This document shows positions 1 to 7,190 of a DNA stretch of 12,226 bases, in pieces. The position numbers and the translations under genes were made by a program. Source of the DNA: Dehalococcoidia bacterium. Its GTDB lineage: Bacteria; Chloroflexota; Dehalococcoidia; Dehalococcoidales; UBA5760. The notes beneath the pieces were generated by a model, which saw only the letters and a program-made list of their open reading frames with translations, searched no databases and was not told the DNA's origin. Every line of letters begins with the position of its first letter. Within the stretch, counting starts at the first letter, position 1. Where the stretch lies: NCBI GenBank assembly GCA_030639215.1, contig DAOWDD010000004.1, positions 1 to 12,226 on the forward strand, read 5' to 3'.

Positions 1-1
1 C

Positions 2-1663
2 AGCCTGGACCATTTGTTTCATCGAAAAAATTACGAGTCCCGCCGCGCCCTCCTCGACTTCAATAAGAGAATGAGCAGCGTCATTAACCTGGACGAGCTG
101 GCTGAGGAAATGCTGAGCACAATAACCAAAGCCCTGCACCTGACACAGGCAAAACTGATGATACAGGACTTCACCAGTGGTGATTTCACGGCACAATTTA
201 CCTATCCCAAAGCGGAGGGCGAATCGGGCGGCGATATCAGTTTCAATATTGACAACCCCATCGTGACCTGGTTGCATAAAGAGCTTGAGCCGCTTAACCT
301 GGAACCAATCGATAATATGCCCAAGTTTAAGGGCTTATGGGAGGTAGAAAAGCGGCAGATAACAGCATCCAATCTGGGACTGCTGTGTCCCATCAAAAAC
401 CGGGACAGGCTAGTCGGTATCCTGGCCCTGGGCAAAAAGCAGTCCGGCGCCATCTACTCTCATGAAGACCTGGAACTGGCGATGAACATAGCAAACCAGG
501 CCGGCGCTATCATCAATAATGCCCAGCTTTATTCTCAAGCTATAGTGATGGCAAATACTGACGGGCTTACCGAACTATATAATCATCGCCAGTTCCACGA
601 TCGCATTGACCAGGAGATTGCCCGAAGCTCCCGCTTTGGCACCACCTTCTCCATGATAATGCTGGATGTGGACCTCTTCAAGGCCTATAACGATATCCAC
701 GGTCACCTGGCTGGGGATGAAATTCTGCGCAGGATTGCACTATCCATCAGGGCGTCCATTCGAAGCCTGGATACCGCCTTCCGCTACGGAGGTGAGGAGT
801 TTGCCATCATCCTGCCCGAAGCCCAGCTCAGTGATGCCTACAAGGTAGCGGAACGAATTCGCAAGGCAATAGCCTCAAAAACGAGCTCCAGGGCTACCCC
901 GATAACCGCCAGCCTGGGTATAGGCAACTGGCCGGTTGATGGTGTAACCAAAGCGGAAATCATCTCTCGTGCTGACGCAGCGCTGTACCGGGCTAAACAT
1001 ACGGGAAGGAACCGGACCTGCCTATCCTCAGAGGTAGCCAAAGCAGAAACGCTCCCGGCAGGTGTAGAGCACGAGGCACAGCCAAGAGCCCTGAGCATAA
1101 TCTATGCCCTGGCGGCTACCGTTGATGCTAAGGACCACTATACCTACGGACACTCGAAAAAGGTCAGTGACTATGCGGTAGCCCTGGCTGAAGCGTTGGG
1201 TTTATCTAAAGACGTAATAGACACTATCCGCGCTGCTGGCCTGCTGCACGATGTCGGCAAAATTGCTGTCCCGGACTCCACGCTAAATAAGAAAGGTCAT
1301 CTAAATGATGAAGAATGGGAATTAGTTCGAGCGCACCCCAAGCTCGGTATCGAGATATTAAGACACATCATCGACCTGGTCAACTGCATACCGGTTATCC
1401 TGCACCATCACGAGCGCTATGACGGCAGTGGCTATCCCACCAATCTAAAGGGCGACAATATTCCCCTGGAATCCCGTATTTTAGCTATCGCCGATGCTTT
1501 TGATGCCATTACCTCACCGCGACCCTACCGCAAGCAGTTATCAATACAAGAGGGACTTAACGAACTGAAACGCTGCGCCGGAACTCAATTTGACCCGGAA
1601 CTGGTGGACGTTTTCTGCAAGCTAATCGAGTCAACTCCATCAAAAAGGCTGGAAACAAAGTGA
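2..1663 (+). CDS. GAF-GGDEF-HD-GYP cyclic-di-GMP synthase/phosphodiesterase (5' partial)
   Basis: Predicted bifunctional c-di-GMP turnover enzyme. The frame is open to the window edge. The first start-like codon, TTG at 14, has no good ribosome binding site, so the N-terminus (possibly membrane segments) probably lies outside. Numbering from that TTG, a GAF-type sensor spans about residues 25-175. A GGDEF domain covers about 180-340, with the active-site loop GGEEF at 259-263 and the inhibitory-site motif RSLD at 250-253, five residues upstream as in feedback-inhibited cyclases. An HD-GYP phosphodiesterase domain covers about 360-540, with HDVGK at 412-416, HHHE at 464-467 and GYP at 473-475. 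Both catalytic motif sets look intact, so either or both activities are possible. pilT follows 162 bp downstream on the same strand, which suggests a role in pilus or surface behaviour; that link is inference. Confidence 0.92.
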   Translation, partial: SLDHLFHRKNYESRRALLDFNKRMSSVINLDELAEEMLSTITKALHLTQAKLMIQDFTSGDFTAQFTYPKAEGESGGDISFNIDNPIVTWLHKELEPLNLEPIDNMPKFKGLWEVEKRQITASNLGLLCPIKNRDRLVGILALGKKQSGAIYSHEDLELAMNIANQAGAIINNAQLYSQAIVMANTDGLTELYNHRQFHDRIDQEIARSSRFGTTFSMIMLDVDLFKAYNDIHGHLAGDEILRRIALSIRASIRSLDTAFRYGGEEFAIILPEAQLSDAYKVAERIRKAIASKTSSRATPITASLGIGNWPVDGVTKAEIISRADAALYRAKHTGRNRTCLSSEVAKAETLPAGVEHEAQPRALSIIYALAATVDAKDHYTYGHSKKVSDYAVALAEALGLSKDVIDTIRAAGLLHDVGKIAVPDSTLNKKGHLNDEEWELVRAHPKLGIEILRHIIDLVNCIPVILHHHERYDGSGYPTNLKGDNIPLESRILAIADAFDAITSPRPYRKQLSIQEGLNELKRCAGTQFDPELVDVFCKLIESTPSKRLETK

Positions 1664-1764
1664 CCGTCAGGCCTTCACACAAGAAACAGCACGAGGTACC
1701 AATAGGGGATTTACCGGATGGCGAAGATATAGTAGAGTATATCCGGTTGCGACTGAACAGATAG
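1660..1764 (+). CDS. Possible 34-residue small protein overlapping the c-di-GMP enzyme stop
   Basis: A GTG at 1660 overlaps the TGA of the upstream gene (GTGA arrangement) and opens a 34-codon frame ending at TAG 1762-1764. GTGA overlaps are typical of translationally coupled genes. A weak GGA-containing stretch lies just upstream, inside the preceding gene. The deduced peptide is soluble-looking and charged, with an acidic middle (DLPDGEDIVEY) and a basic tail (IRLRLNR). I do not recognise it. It could equally be a chance frame in an otherwise unexplained 162-bp gap. Confidence 0.3.
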   Translation: MTVRPSHKKQHEVPIGDLPDGEDIVEYIRLRLNR

Positions 1765-1778
1765 GATACTATTATAAT
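1747..1778 (+). promoter_or_regulatory. Weak candidate sigma-70 promoter for pilT
   Basis: A perfect TATAAT lies at 1773-1778, 47 bp before the pilT ATG. The best upstream hexamer is TTGCGA at 1747-1752, but the 20-bp spacer is longer than usual and there is no TG extension. A 7-bp inverted repeat (ACCGGAT 1713-1719, ATCCGGT 1741-1747) ends at this -35 position. pilT may instead be read through from the upstream gene. Confidence 0.3.
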
Positions 1779-1825
1779 TAATACAGTCACTGAATGACCT
1801 CAAGAAAAGCTGCGGAGGCGCTGAT

Positions 1826-2911
1826 ATGCAAAAAGAGCAAATAACCGAGCTGCTCAAGCTAACGGTAGATAAGAAAGCCTCAGACCTGCACCTGAGGGTG
1901 CCGAGCCCTCCGGTGCTCCGTATCGATGGAGCGCTGGTACCCCAGGAGGACCTGCCAACAGTCACCCCCGAAGATGTTGAAATGATATTTGAGCACATCA
2001 CCACTCCGGAACAGAGAAATACCTTCCTCAACGAACTGGATCTGGACTTTGCCTACAGTGTTCCCGGGCTGGCCCGGTTCCGGGTAAGCGTTATGAAACA
2101 GAGAAACACGATAAGCATCGCCTTCCGCGTGGTGCCCTTTAAGGTCTTTACCATCGATGAATTAGGGCTGCCCCAGATTTGCAAGGAGCTCATCCTCAAG
2201 CCAAGGGGGCTTGTCCTGGTCACCGGACCTACCGGTAGTGGTAAGTCGACTACTATGGCGGCTATGATTGATCACCTTAACGAGAGTGACAGCCGGAATG
2301 TCATCACCATCGAAGACCCGATTGAGTACCTGCACCCCAACAAAAAATGCCTTATTGCGCAGAGAGACCTGGGCGATGATACCAGGTCCTTCGCCACCGC
2401 CTTAGTACACGCCCTGCGCCACGACCCGGATGTAATTGTGGTCGGTGAGATGCGCGACCTGGACACCATCACCACCGCCATCAGGGCTGCTGAGACCGGT
2501 CACCTGGTATTGGGGACCCTGCATACTACCGACGCCCCTCAGACCATCGACCGGGTAATTGATATCTTCCCGCACGGTCAGCAGCAGCAAATAAGGCTAC
2601 AGCTCTCACAGGTAATGGAGGCGATACTATCACAGACCCTGTTACCCCGTATCACGGGAGGGCGAATCGGCGCTTTCGAGATTATGACCGCCAACCCTGC
2701 CGTCAGGAACCTCATCCGAGAGCAGAAGACCTTCGAACTACACAGCGTTATGCAGCTCAACATCAAGGATGGTATGCAGACCCTGGACCACGCTTTAGCC
2801 AATCTGCTGAGAGCGGGTACCGTCACTAAAGAAGAAGCGTTAATGAAGAGCAGCAGCCCGGAACGATTAAACAAGTTGCTTCAGTTTTCACACGGGGCAA
2901 CTGCAGCTTAA
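1826..2911 (+). CDS. pilT: Type IV pilus retraction ATPase PilT
   Basis: Cytoplasmic hexameric motor of the secretion-ATPase superfamily that depolymerises type IV pili and drives twitching. The 361-residue length is normal for PilT. The N-terminal domain (about 1-105) precedes a RecA-like core with Walker A GPTGSGKST at 134-142, an Asp-box region around TIEDPIEY (161-168), Walker B VIVVGEMRD at 203-211 and the His box HLVLGTLHT at 226-234. AVRNLIRE at 292-299 matches the AIRNLIRE signature of PilT that is linked to retraction, and separates it from the PilB extension ATPase. A Shine-Dalgarno GGAGG ends at 1818, 7 nt before the ATG. No other pilus gene is visible here. It lies downstream of a c-di-GMP enzyme and converges on fakA. 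Confidence 0.95.
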   Translation: MQKEQITELLKLTVDKKASDLHLRVPSPPVLRIDGALVPQEDLPTVTPEDVEMIFEHITTPEQRNTFLNELDLDFAYSVPGLARFRVSVMKQRNTISIAFRVVPFKVFTIDELGLPQICKELILKPRGLVLVTGPTGSGKSTTMAAMIDHLNESDSRNVITIEDPIEYLHPNKKCLIAQRDLGDDTRSFATALVHALRHDPDVIVVGEMRDLDTITTAIRAAETGHLVLGTLHTTDAPQTIDRVIDIFPHGQQQQIRLQLSQVMEAILSQTLLPRITGGRIGAFEIMTANPAVRNLIREQKTFELHSVMQLNIKDGMQTLDHALANLLRAGTVTKEEALMKSSSPERLNKLLQFSHGATAA

Positions 2912-2987
2912 GCTATTAGCTGGCGATATGACATCCAACCGTCATTACCCGGAGTGCGCCTATGTGCTTGGGCGGTAATCCCCCCCA

Positions 2988-4619
2988 TCACTCCACAGAA
3001 ACAATATAGTGATAGTGAGGTTGCCCACCTCGCACCAGCTCAATCTGCAGGTGAGGATACTGCTCTCGAAAAGCGGTTATAAACGGCCCAACCTCCACCC
3101 GCTCCTCATCACCCCGGTAGTAGATGGTGATTATCTCGGCGTCGCTCAAGTCCAGCTTGACCAACACTTCATTCAGAGTGCCGGTAGCACTGTCACTGGC
3201 TGCAACCAGGTCTCCGTCCAGAAATCCAATGGGCTGCTTCCTCTTAATATGCAGCCCAACTAACCGGACCGAGCGGGCCGCCTGAGTAATCGCGATAGAC
3301 CTTACCGCTGACTGCGCCTTTTTCATCGCGGTAACGTTTGTCTCCAGGTCTACCTCAGTATTAAAAGCCAGCAGAGCGGCTATCCCCTGCGGGATTGTAG
3401 TTGTCGCCAATACCTTGATGGTCTTATCAGTCAGGGAGCGTACCTGCCTGGCGGCAGGGATTACATTCTTGTTATCGGGTAGAATAATAATCTTGTCCGA
3501 GGCTACTGATTTTACCGCCTGAAGCAAGTCCCTGGTGCTCGGATTCATGGTCCGGCCACCGGGAACAACCACCGCCCCCAGACTGGTAAAAACATCAGCC
3601 AGTCCGTCCCCGGAAACTACCGCCACCACGACTATATCAGCCACCACCATACGCTCTTTCTGCATCTCAACAAAGCCTTCATGCTGCTCATCCATATTCT
3701 GAATGTTCACCTGATGTACGGTACCCAGTGAAGTCGCCAGATGGATGATACCACCCGGGTCCAAGGTATGAACATGGACCCTGATTGTAGACTGGTCACC
3801 AACTACGATTAGTGACTCCCCCTTCTTCTTCAGCTTCCTCTTGAATTTCTCAGGGTCAAGCTCCTGCCCTTTTATGATAAAAGAGGTACAATACCCGTAA
3901 GGATTTTCATCCGCCGCTATCATCTGTGGGGTCTTAGCCAGTTGCGGCATATCACTGATAATTACCCCCGGCTTACTTGACTGAAATTCCTCCGTCTCCC
4001 CCTTAAGGTAGTGCAGAGCACCCTCCAGGATTGTATACAGGCCCTGCCCCCCGGCATCTACCACGCCGGCCTCTCTTAATACGGAAAGGAGATTGGGGGT
4101 ATTAGCCACCGACTCTCTGGCTGTATTAACCACCGTATCCATAATCGATACTATGTCATCACTGCCGCTATCAGCCTCAGCCTTAGCCGCTGACGCTGCC
4201 TCGCGAACCACGGTAAGAATAGTCCCCTCTACAGGATTGGCTATCCCTTTATACGCCTCCGCCGACGCCTGCAGTAAGGCTTCAGCCAGGTCTTTACCGG
4301 TGCAGAAGTCCTTTCCGGCCAGACCCTTCGCCAGACCATGCCAGATCTGGGAGAGAATCACGCCACTGTTACCCCGAGCCCCCATCAGTGCCCCCTTAGC
4401 GATAGCCTCTGCCACCGCCGAAGTACTACGGTCGGGAGCCCGGTAGGCTTCCTCAAGGGTGGAACGCATGGTAAGCAGCATATTGGTGCCGGTATCCCCA
4501 TCCGGTACCGGGAAAACATTCAAGGCATCAATTTCCGAAGCATTCTTCTCCAACCATTCAGTAGCCCCCACAACCATATCCCTTAGCTCCTGTCCACTGA
4601 GAGAATTAACTTGCCTCAC
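2988..4619 (-). CDS. fakA: Fatty acid kinase catalytic subunit FakA (DAK2/YloV family)
   Basis: Predicted ATP-dependent kinase that phosphorylates fatty acids bound to a FakB (DegV-family) partner, feeding exogenous fatty acids into phospholipid synthesis. At 543 residues it is close to Firmicutes FakA. The N-terminal DhaL-like kinase domain (about 1-205) carries NVFPVPDGDTGTNM at 34-47, whose aspartates coordinate Mg-ATP, GARGNSGVILSQ at 80-91 and VVDAGGQGL at 187-194. The middle domain has YGYCTSF (Cys244) and VHVHT (His282, His284), a Cys/His pattern consistent with metal binding in this family. The C-terminal DegV-like part follows. The start is GTG at 4619, with AAGGAG (plus-strand 4628-4633) spaced 8 nt away. 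No FakB gene is in the window. It is divergent from rpmB. Older annotations call such proteins DAK phosphatase or dihydroxyacetone kinase-like. Confidence 0.88.
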   Translation of the reverse strand: MRQVNSLSGQELRDMVVGATEWLEKNASEIDALNVFPVPDGDTGTNMLLTMRSTLEEAYRAPDRSTSAVAEAIAKGALMGARGNSGVILSQIWHGLAKGLAGKDFCTGKDLAEALLQASAEAYKGIANPVEGTILTVVREAASAAKAEADSGSDDIVSIMDTVVNTARESVANTPNLLSVLREAGVVDAGGQGLYTILEGALHYLKGETEEFQSSKPGVIISDMPQLAKTPQMIAADENPYGYCTSFIIKGQELDPEKFKRKLKKKGESLIVVGDQSTIRVHVHTLDPGGIIHLATSLGTVHQVNIQNMDEQHEGFVEMQKERMVVADIVVVAVVSGDGLADVFTSLGAVVVPGGRTMNPSTRDLLQAVKSVASDKIIILPDNKNVIPAARQVRSLTDKTIKVLATTTIPQGIAALLAFNTEVDLETNVTAMKKAQSAVRSIAITQAARSVRLVGLHIKRKQPIGFLDGDLVAASDSATGTLNEVLVKLDLSDAEIITIYYRGDEERVEVGPFITAFREQYPHLQIELVRGGQPHYHYIVSVE

Positions 4620-4663
4620 GTTATGCTCTCCTTATCTGAAACTGCTTGTTACCTTCCCTCTTC

Positions 4664-4683
4664 CCCTTCATCCGGATGAAGGG
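4664..4683. repeat. Perfect 20-bp palindrome upstream of fakA
   Basis: Each half is CCCTTCATCC and its exact reverse complement, with no spacer, centred between 4673 and 4674. It sits 45-64 bp upstream of the fakA GTG, in the divergent fakA/rpmB intergenic region. As RNA it could fold to an 8-bp stem with a CCGG loop, but no T-run follows on either strand, so it does not look like an intrinsic terminator. A dimeric-repressor operator or a 5'-UTR hairpin are the likelier readings. Confidence 0.7.
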
Positions 4684-4756
4684 TACTTCACGATAAAGGC
4701 TTCCTTAAGACAATCTCCGCGATACCCCCCCCATCCTTGCCAAGCTGGCTAAAGCT

Positions 4757-4786
4757 ATGATAACATTATAACACTATCACTATAAT
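4757..4786 (+). promoter_or_regulatory. Candidate sigma-70 promoter for rpmB
   Basis: A consensus -10 TATAAT lies at 4781-4786, with a 4/6 -35 match ATGATA at 4757-4762 and an 18-bp spacer. Transcription would begin near 4793, giving a leader of about 65 nt to the rpmB ATG. Confidence 0.5.
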
Positions 4787-4787
4787 G
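4764..4787. repeat. Inverted repeat placing a TATAAT on each strand of the divergent region
   Basis: CATTATA (4764-4770) and TATAATG (4781-4787) are exact reverse complements separated by 10 bp. The right arm is the -10 candidate for rpmB. The left arm reads TATAAT on the minus strand and is a possible -10 for fakA, although no good minus-strand -35 is visible at normal spacing. The symmetry may be an operator or two overlapping promoters. Confidence 0.45.
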
Positions 4788-4857
4788 AGAGCGTTAACCA
4801 CTATCCCGACATTCTACAATAAACCTATTTAATAGTAAAGAGGTAACTTTATCAACT

Positions 4858-5046
4858 ATGAAATGTGACTTATGCGGGAAATCACCCCAGTTCGGTCATA
4901 ACGTCAGTCATTCCAAACACCGTACCAACCGCCGTTGGTTACCCAATATTCATCCGGTTACTATCACCGTAGACGGGAAGCGAAAGAAGCTTAATCTCTG
5001 CACCAGGTGTCTGCGAACTCAGCATAAAACCGCTAAAAGCGGGTAG
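4858..5046 (+). CDS. rpmB: Large ribosomal subunit protein L28 (bL28), zinc-binding type
   Basis: Small basic ribosomal protein of the 50S subunit. The 62-residue length and the sequence are typical: CDLCGKSPQFGHNVSHSKHRT at the N-terminus, then a TNRRWLPNI segment and VDGKRKKLNLCTRCLR near the end. Two CxxC pairs (Cys3/Cys6 and Cys48/Cys51) make this the zinc-ribbon form rather than the cysteine-free paralogue. The start is ATG, with a purine-rich AAAGAGGT at 4837-4844 about 13 nt upstream, slightly farther than usual. It stands alone between fakA (divergent) and thrS (same strand, 180 bp downstream) and appears to have its own promoter. Confidence 0.95.
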   Translation: MKCDLCGKSPQFGHNVSHSKHRTNRRWLPNIHPVTITVDGKRKKLNLCTRCLRTQHKTAKSG

Positions 5047-5063
5047 AGCTTATAGCTGACAAC

Positions 5064-5072
5064 TGTTATAAT
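5064..5072 (+). promoter_or_regulatory. Extended -10 element, candidate thrS promoter
   Basis: TGTTATAAT combines an extended -10 TGn with a perfect TATAAT at 5067-5072, 18 bp after the rpmB stop. No good -35 hexamer lies at 16-18 bp, which extended -10 promoters can tolerate. The resulting leader to the thrS GTG would be about 147 nt. It contains a modest stem (GTTAC plus CA at 5094-5102 with TGGTAAC at 5118-5124) and the hairpin at 5171-5216. Confidence 0.45.
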
Positions 5073-5170
5073 ATCACATAGTCTTAGGTAAAGGTTACAC
5101 CAGAGTCAGAATATTGTTGGTAACTGAACTTACAGGTTTTATTAGGACACGGTACTAAACAGGGGTCATC

Positions 5171-5216
5171 AAAGCCTCTCTTCCTTAAAAGGGCGGGGGG
5201 GTTTCGTTTAATTTTT
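5171..5216 (+). terminator. Terminator-like hairpin just before thrS (rpmB terminator or thrS attenuator)
   Basis: The arm at 5171-5184 pairs with the arm at 5191-5204 around a TTAAAA loop: 12 pairs including three G-U wobbles, with two mismatches. A T-rich tract (5202-5204 and 5207-5216, broken by CG and AA) follows. The thrS Shine-Dalgarno (GGAG 5218-5221) starts right after the tract. It could end rpmB transcripts; if the promoter at 5064-5072 is real, it would instead attenuate thrS. I see no T-box sequence. Confidence 0.45.
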
Positions 5217-5226
5217 CGGAGATTAA

Positions 5227-7014
5227 GTGATTTCAGCAATGGTTCCTAGCAAAGGGCAGCAGACAAAAGTAAGTGAAGACGAGGGCATGGAGACTATGCG
5301 GCATTCCGCCGCTCATGTTATGGCGGAAGCAGTCCAGTCCATCTTTCCCGATGCCAAGTTTGGCATCGGACCGCCAATCAAAGACGGCTTTTACTACGAT
5401 TTCGACCTACCCCGCTCACTTACCCCTGATGACCTGCCCCTGATTGAGACTAAAATGGATGAAATAATTGCTTCCGATACGCCCTTCGTTGCACAGGAGG
5501 TATCCAAGGAAGAAGCACGGCAAATATTGGCAGCCCAGCCCTATAAGCTTGAGTTGATTGATGAAATTTCAGATGAGAAGGTCTGTCTGTATCGACAAGG
5601 CTCCCTTGTTGACCTGTGCCGCGGACCGCATGTGAGTTCCACCGGAGAAATAAAGGCTTTTAAGCTCCTCAGTATTGCTGGCGCCTACTGGCACGGTGAT
5701 GAACATCAGCCTATGCTGCAGCGAATATACGGGGTTGCCTTTGCCAGTAAAGAAGACCTGGCTAAACACTTGGCGAAAATCGAGGAAGCCGACAAGCGCA
5801 ACCACAGGAAACTGGGTAAGGAGCTTGACCTGTTTAGTATTCACGAGGAGGCTGGCCCGGGTCTAGTCCTCTGGCATCCCAAGGGAGCGGTAATACGCCG
5901 GGCTATTGAAGACTTCTGGAAGGATGAACATATTAATCGCGGTTACGACATCGTATACACCCCGCATATTGCCAAAGTAGACCTGTGGAAAACCAGCGGC
6001 CACTGGGAGTTTTACCGTGATTACCTATACAGTTCGATGGAGGTAGAAGGGCAGGAATATATCCTTAAACCAATGAACTGTCTGGGACACATCCTGATCT
6101 ACAAAACAAAGCGGCGTAGTTATCAGGAACTGCCAATTCGTTATGCGGAACTGGGCACTGTTTACCGCTACGAACGCTCCGGGGTGCTGCTCGGGCTGGC
6201 ACGCGTGAGGGGCTTCACCCAGGATGATGCCCACATTTTCTGCTCTTTCGAGCAGCTACAAGATGAGGTGGTAGGGGTATTGGACTTGGCCCGCTTTATG
6301 ATGGACACCTTTGGCTTCAGCAACTATAAGGTATATCTGTCCACTCGCCCCGAGAAATATGCCGGCGACCTGAAAGTATGGGAGGAGTCGACCAAAATTT
6401 TGGGGCAGGCTCTGGCTCAACTCGGGATTGACTATGATATCGACCCGGGAGAGGGTGTCTTTTACGGCCCTAAGATAGATATCAAGTTTGAAGATGCTCT
6501 GGGTAGGGAATGGCAGGGCCCCACTATACAGGTTGATTTTAATCTCCCCCAGCGTTTCGATGTCTCTTACATCGGCCAGGACGGCAGGGAGCACCTGGTA
6601 GCTATGATACACCGTACGGTGCTGGGAAGCATGGAGCGATTCCTGGCTTCACTTATTGAGCACTACGGGGGGGCCTTTCCGGTATGGCTATCACCAGTTC
6701 AGGTAGCGATAATACCGGTGGCTGACCGCCACCTGGACTACGCTTACAAACTCGAGAATGAGCTCAGAAACGAAGGGGTACGAGTAAAGATTGACGGCCG
6801 GTCAGAGAGGATAAATCTCAAGATCCGACAGGCACAGCTGGATAAGACACCATATATGCTGGTAATAGGTGACAAAGAGGTAGCTGCTGCTAGTGTTTCG
6901 GTACGCCTTCGTAGTGGAAAACAAATAGCCTCACAAACCCTGGAAAGCTTCATAAAGGGAGTAAGGCAAGCTATCGACAGTCGGAGTAAGGAAAGCTATC
7001 GACAATCGGAGTAA
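5227..7014 (+). CDS. thrS: Threonine--tRNA ligase lacking the N-terminal TGS domain
   Basis: Class II synthetase that charges tRNA-Thr. Its 595 residues are about 50 fewer than E. coli ThrRS, and the missing part is the TGS domain: the protein starts directly before the editing domain. The editing site shows HSAAH (His26, His30) and CRGPH (Cys131, His135). The zinc-dependent catalytic core has Cys284 (MNCLGH), His336 (DDAHIF) and His462 (MIHR), with motif 2 around VYRYERSG (312-319) and motif 3 HRTVLGSMERF. An anticodon-binding domain follows from about residue 485. MNCLGH departs from the usual MNCPGH. The GTG start is chosen for GGAG at 5 nt; ATG 5239 is an alternative with poor spacing. 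The last 17 or so codons are the first two units of a tandem repeat, and the stop TAA is the first TAA of the third unit. Confidence 0.96.
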   Translation: MISAMVPSKGQQTKVSEDEGMETMRHSAAHVMAEAVQSIFPDAKFGIGPPIKDGFYYDFDLPRSLTPDDLPLIETKMDEIIASDTPFVAQEVSKEEARQILAAQPYKLELIDEISDEKVCLYRQGSLVDLCRGPHVSSTGEIKAFKLLSIAGAYWHGDEHQPMLQRIYGVAFASKEDLAKHLAKIEEADKRNHRKLGKELDLFSIHEEAGPGLVLWHPKGAVIRRAIEDFWKDEHINRGYDIVYTPHIAKVDLWKTSGHWEFYRDYLYSSMEVEGQEYILKPMNCLGHILIYKTKRRSYQELPIRYAELGTVYRYERSGVLLGLARVRGFTQDDAHIFCSFEQLQDEVVGVLDLARFMMDTFGFSNYKVYLSTRPEKYAGDLKVWEESTKILGQALAQLGIDYDIDPGEGVFYGPKIDIKFEDALGREWQGPTIQVDFNLPQRFDVSYIGQDGREHLVAMIHRTVLGSMERFLASLIEHYGGAFPVWLSPVQVAIIPVADRHLDYAYKLENELRNEGVRVKIDGRSERINLKIRQAQLDKTPYMLVIGDKEVAAASVSVRLRSGKQIASQTLESFIKGVRQAIDSRSKESYRQSE

Positions 7015-7185
7015 AGTAAGCTATCGACAATCGGAGTAAAGTAAGCTATCGACAGTCGGAGTAAAGTAAGCTATCGACAGTCGGAGTAAGGAAAGCTATC
7101 GACAATCGGAGTAAGGAAAGCTATCGACAATCGGAGTAAAGTAAGCTATCGACAGTCGTGGTAAGGCAGGATATTGATAGTCGGG
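6961..7185. repeat. Nine-unit 25-bp tandem array at the thrS 3' end (minisatellite)
   Basis: Units start at 6961, 6986, 7011, 7036, 7061, 7086, 7111, 7136 and 7161, each 25 bp. Units 1-8 differ at only a few positions (GGC, GGA or AGT at unit bases 5-7, and AA or AG at 19-20; unit 8 ends in TG). Unit 9 is degenerate. Units 1-2 are thrS codons; the rest lie downstream. Every unit carries TAA. CGACAGTCG, a short dyad, occurs in the AG variants. Array length probably varies between strains. Confidence 0.95.
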
Positions 7186-7190
7186 CTAAG

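Noticed and set aside
1713..1747. Terminator after the c-di-GMP gene
   Set aside because: The 7-bp inverted repeat has a 21-nt loop and no T-tract after it.
2944..2979. Terminator between pilT and fakA
   Set aside because: ATTAC plus CGCC can pair with GGCG plus GTAAT only with an 8-nt bulge, and a C-run rather than a T-run follows. It is too weak to call.
5030..5043. rpmB terminator hairpin (CCGCT-AAA-AGCGG)
   Set aside because: Only a 5-bp stem, located within the last rpmB codons, with no T-run following.
5073..5226. T-box riboswitch for thrS
   Set aside because: No AGGGTGGNACCGCG-like T-box sequence and no recognisable stem I; the leader is also short.
6961..7185. CRISPR array
   Set aside because: Units are contiguous 25-bp direct repeats with no unique spacers, and no cas genes are present.
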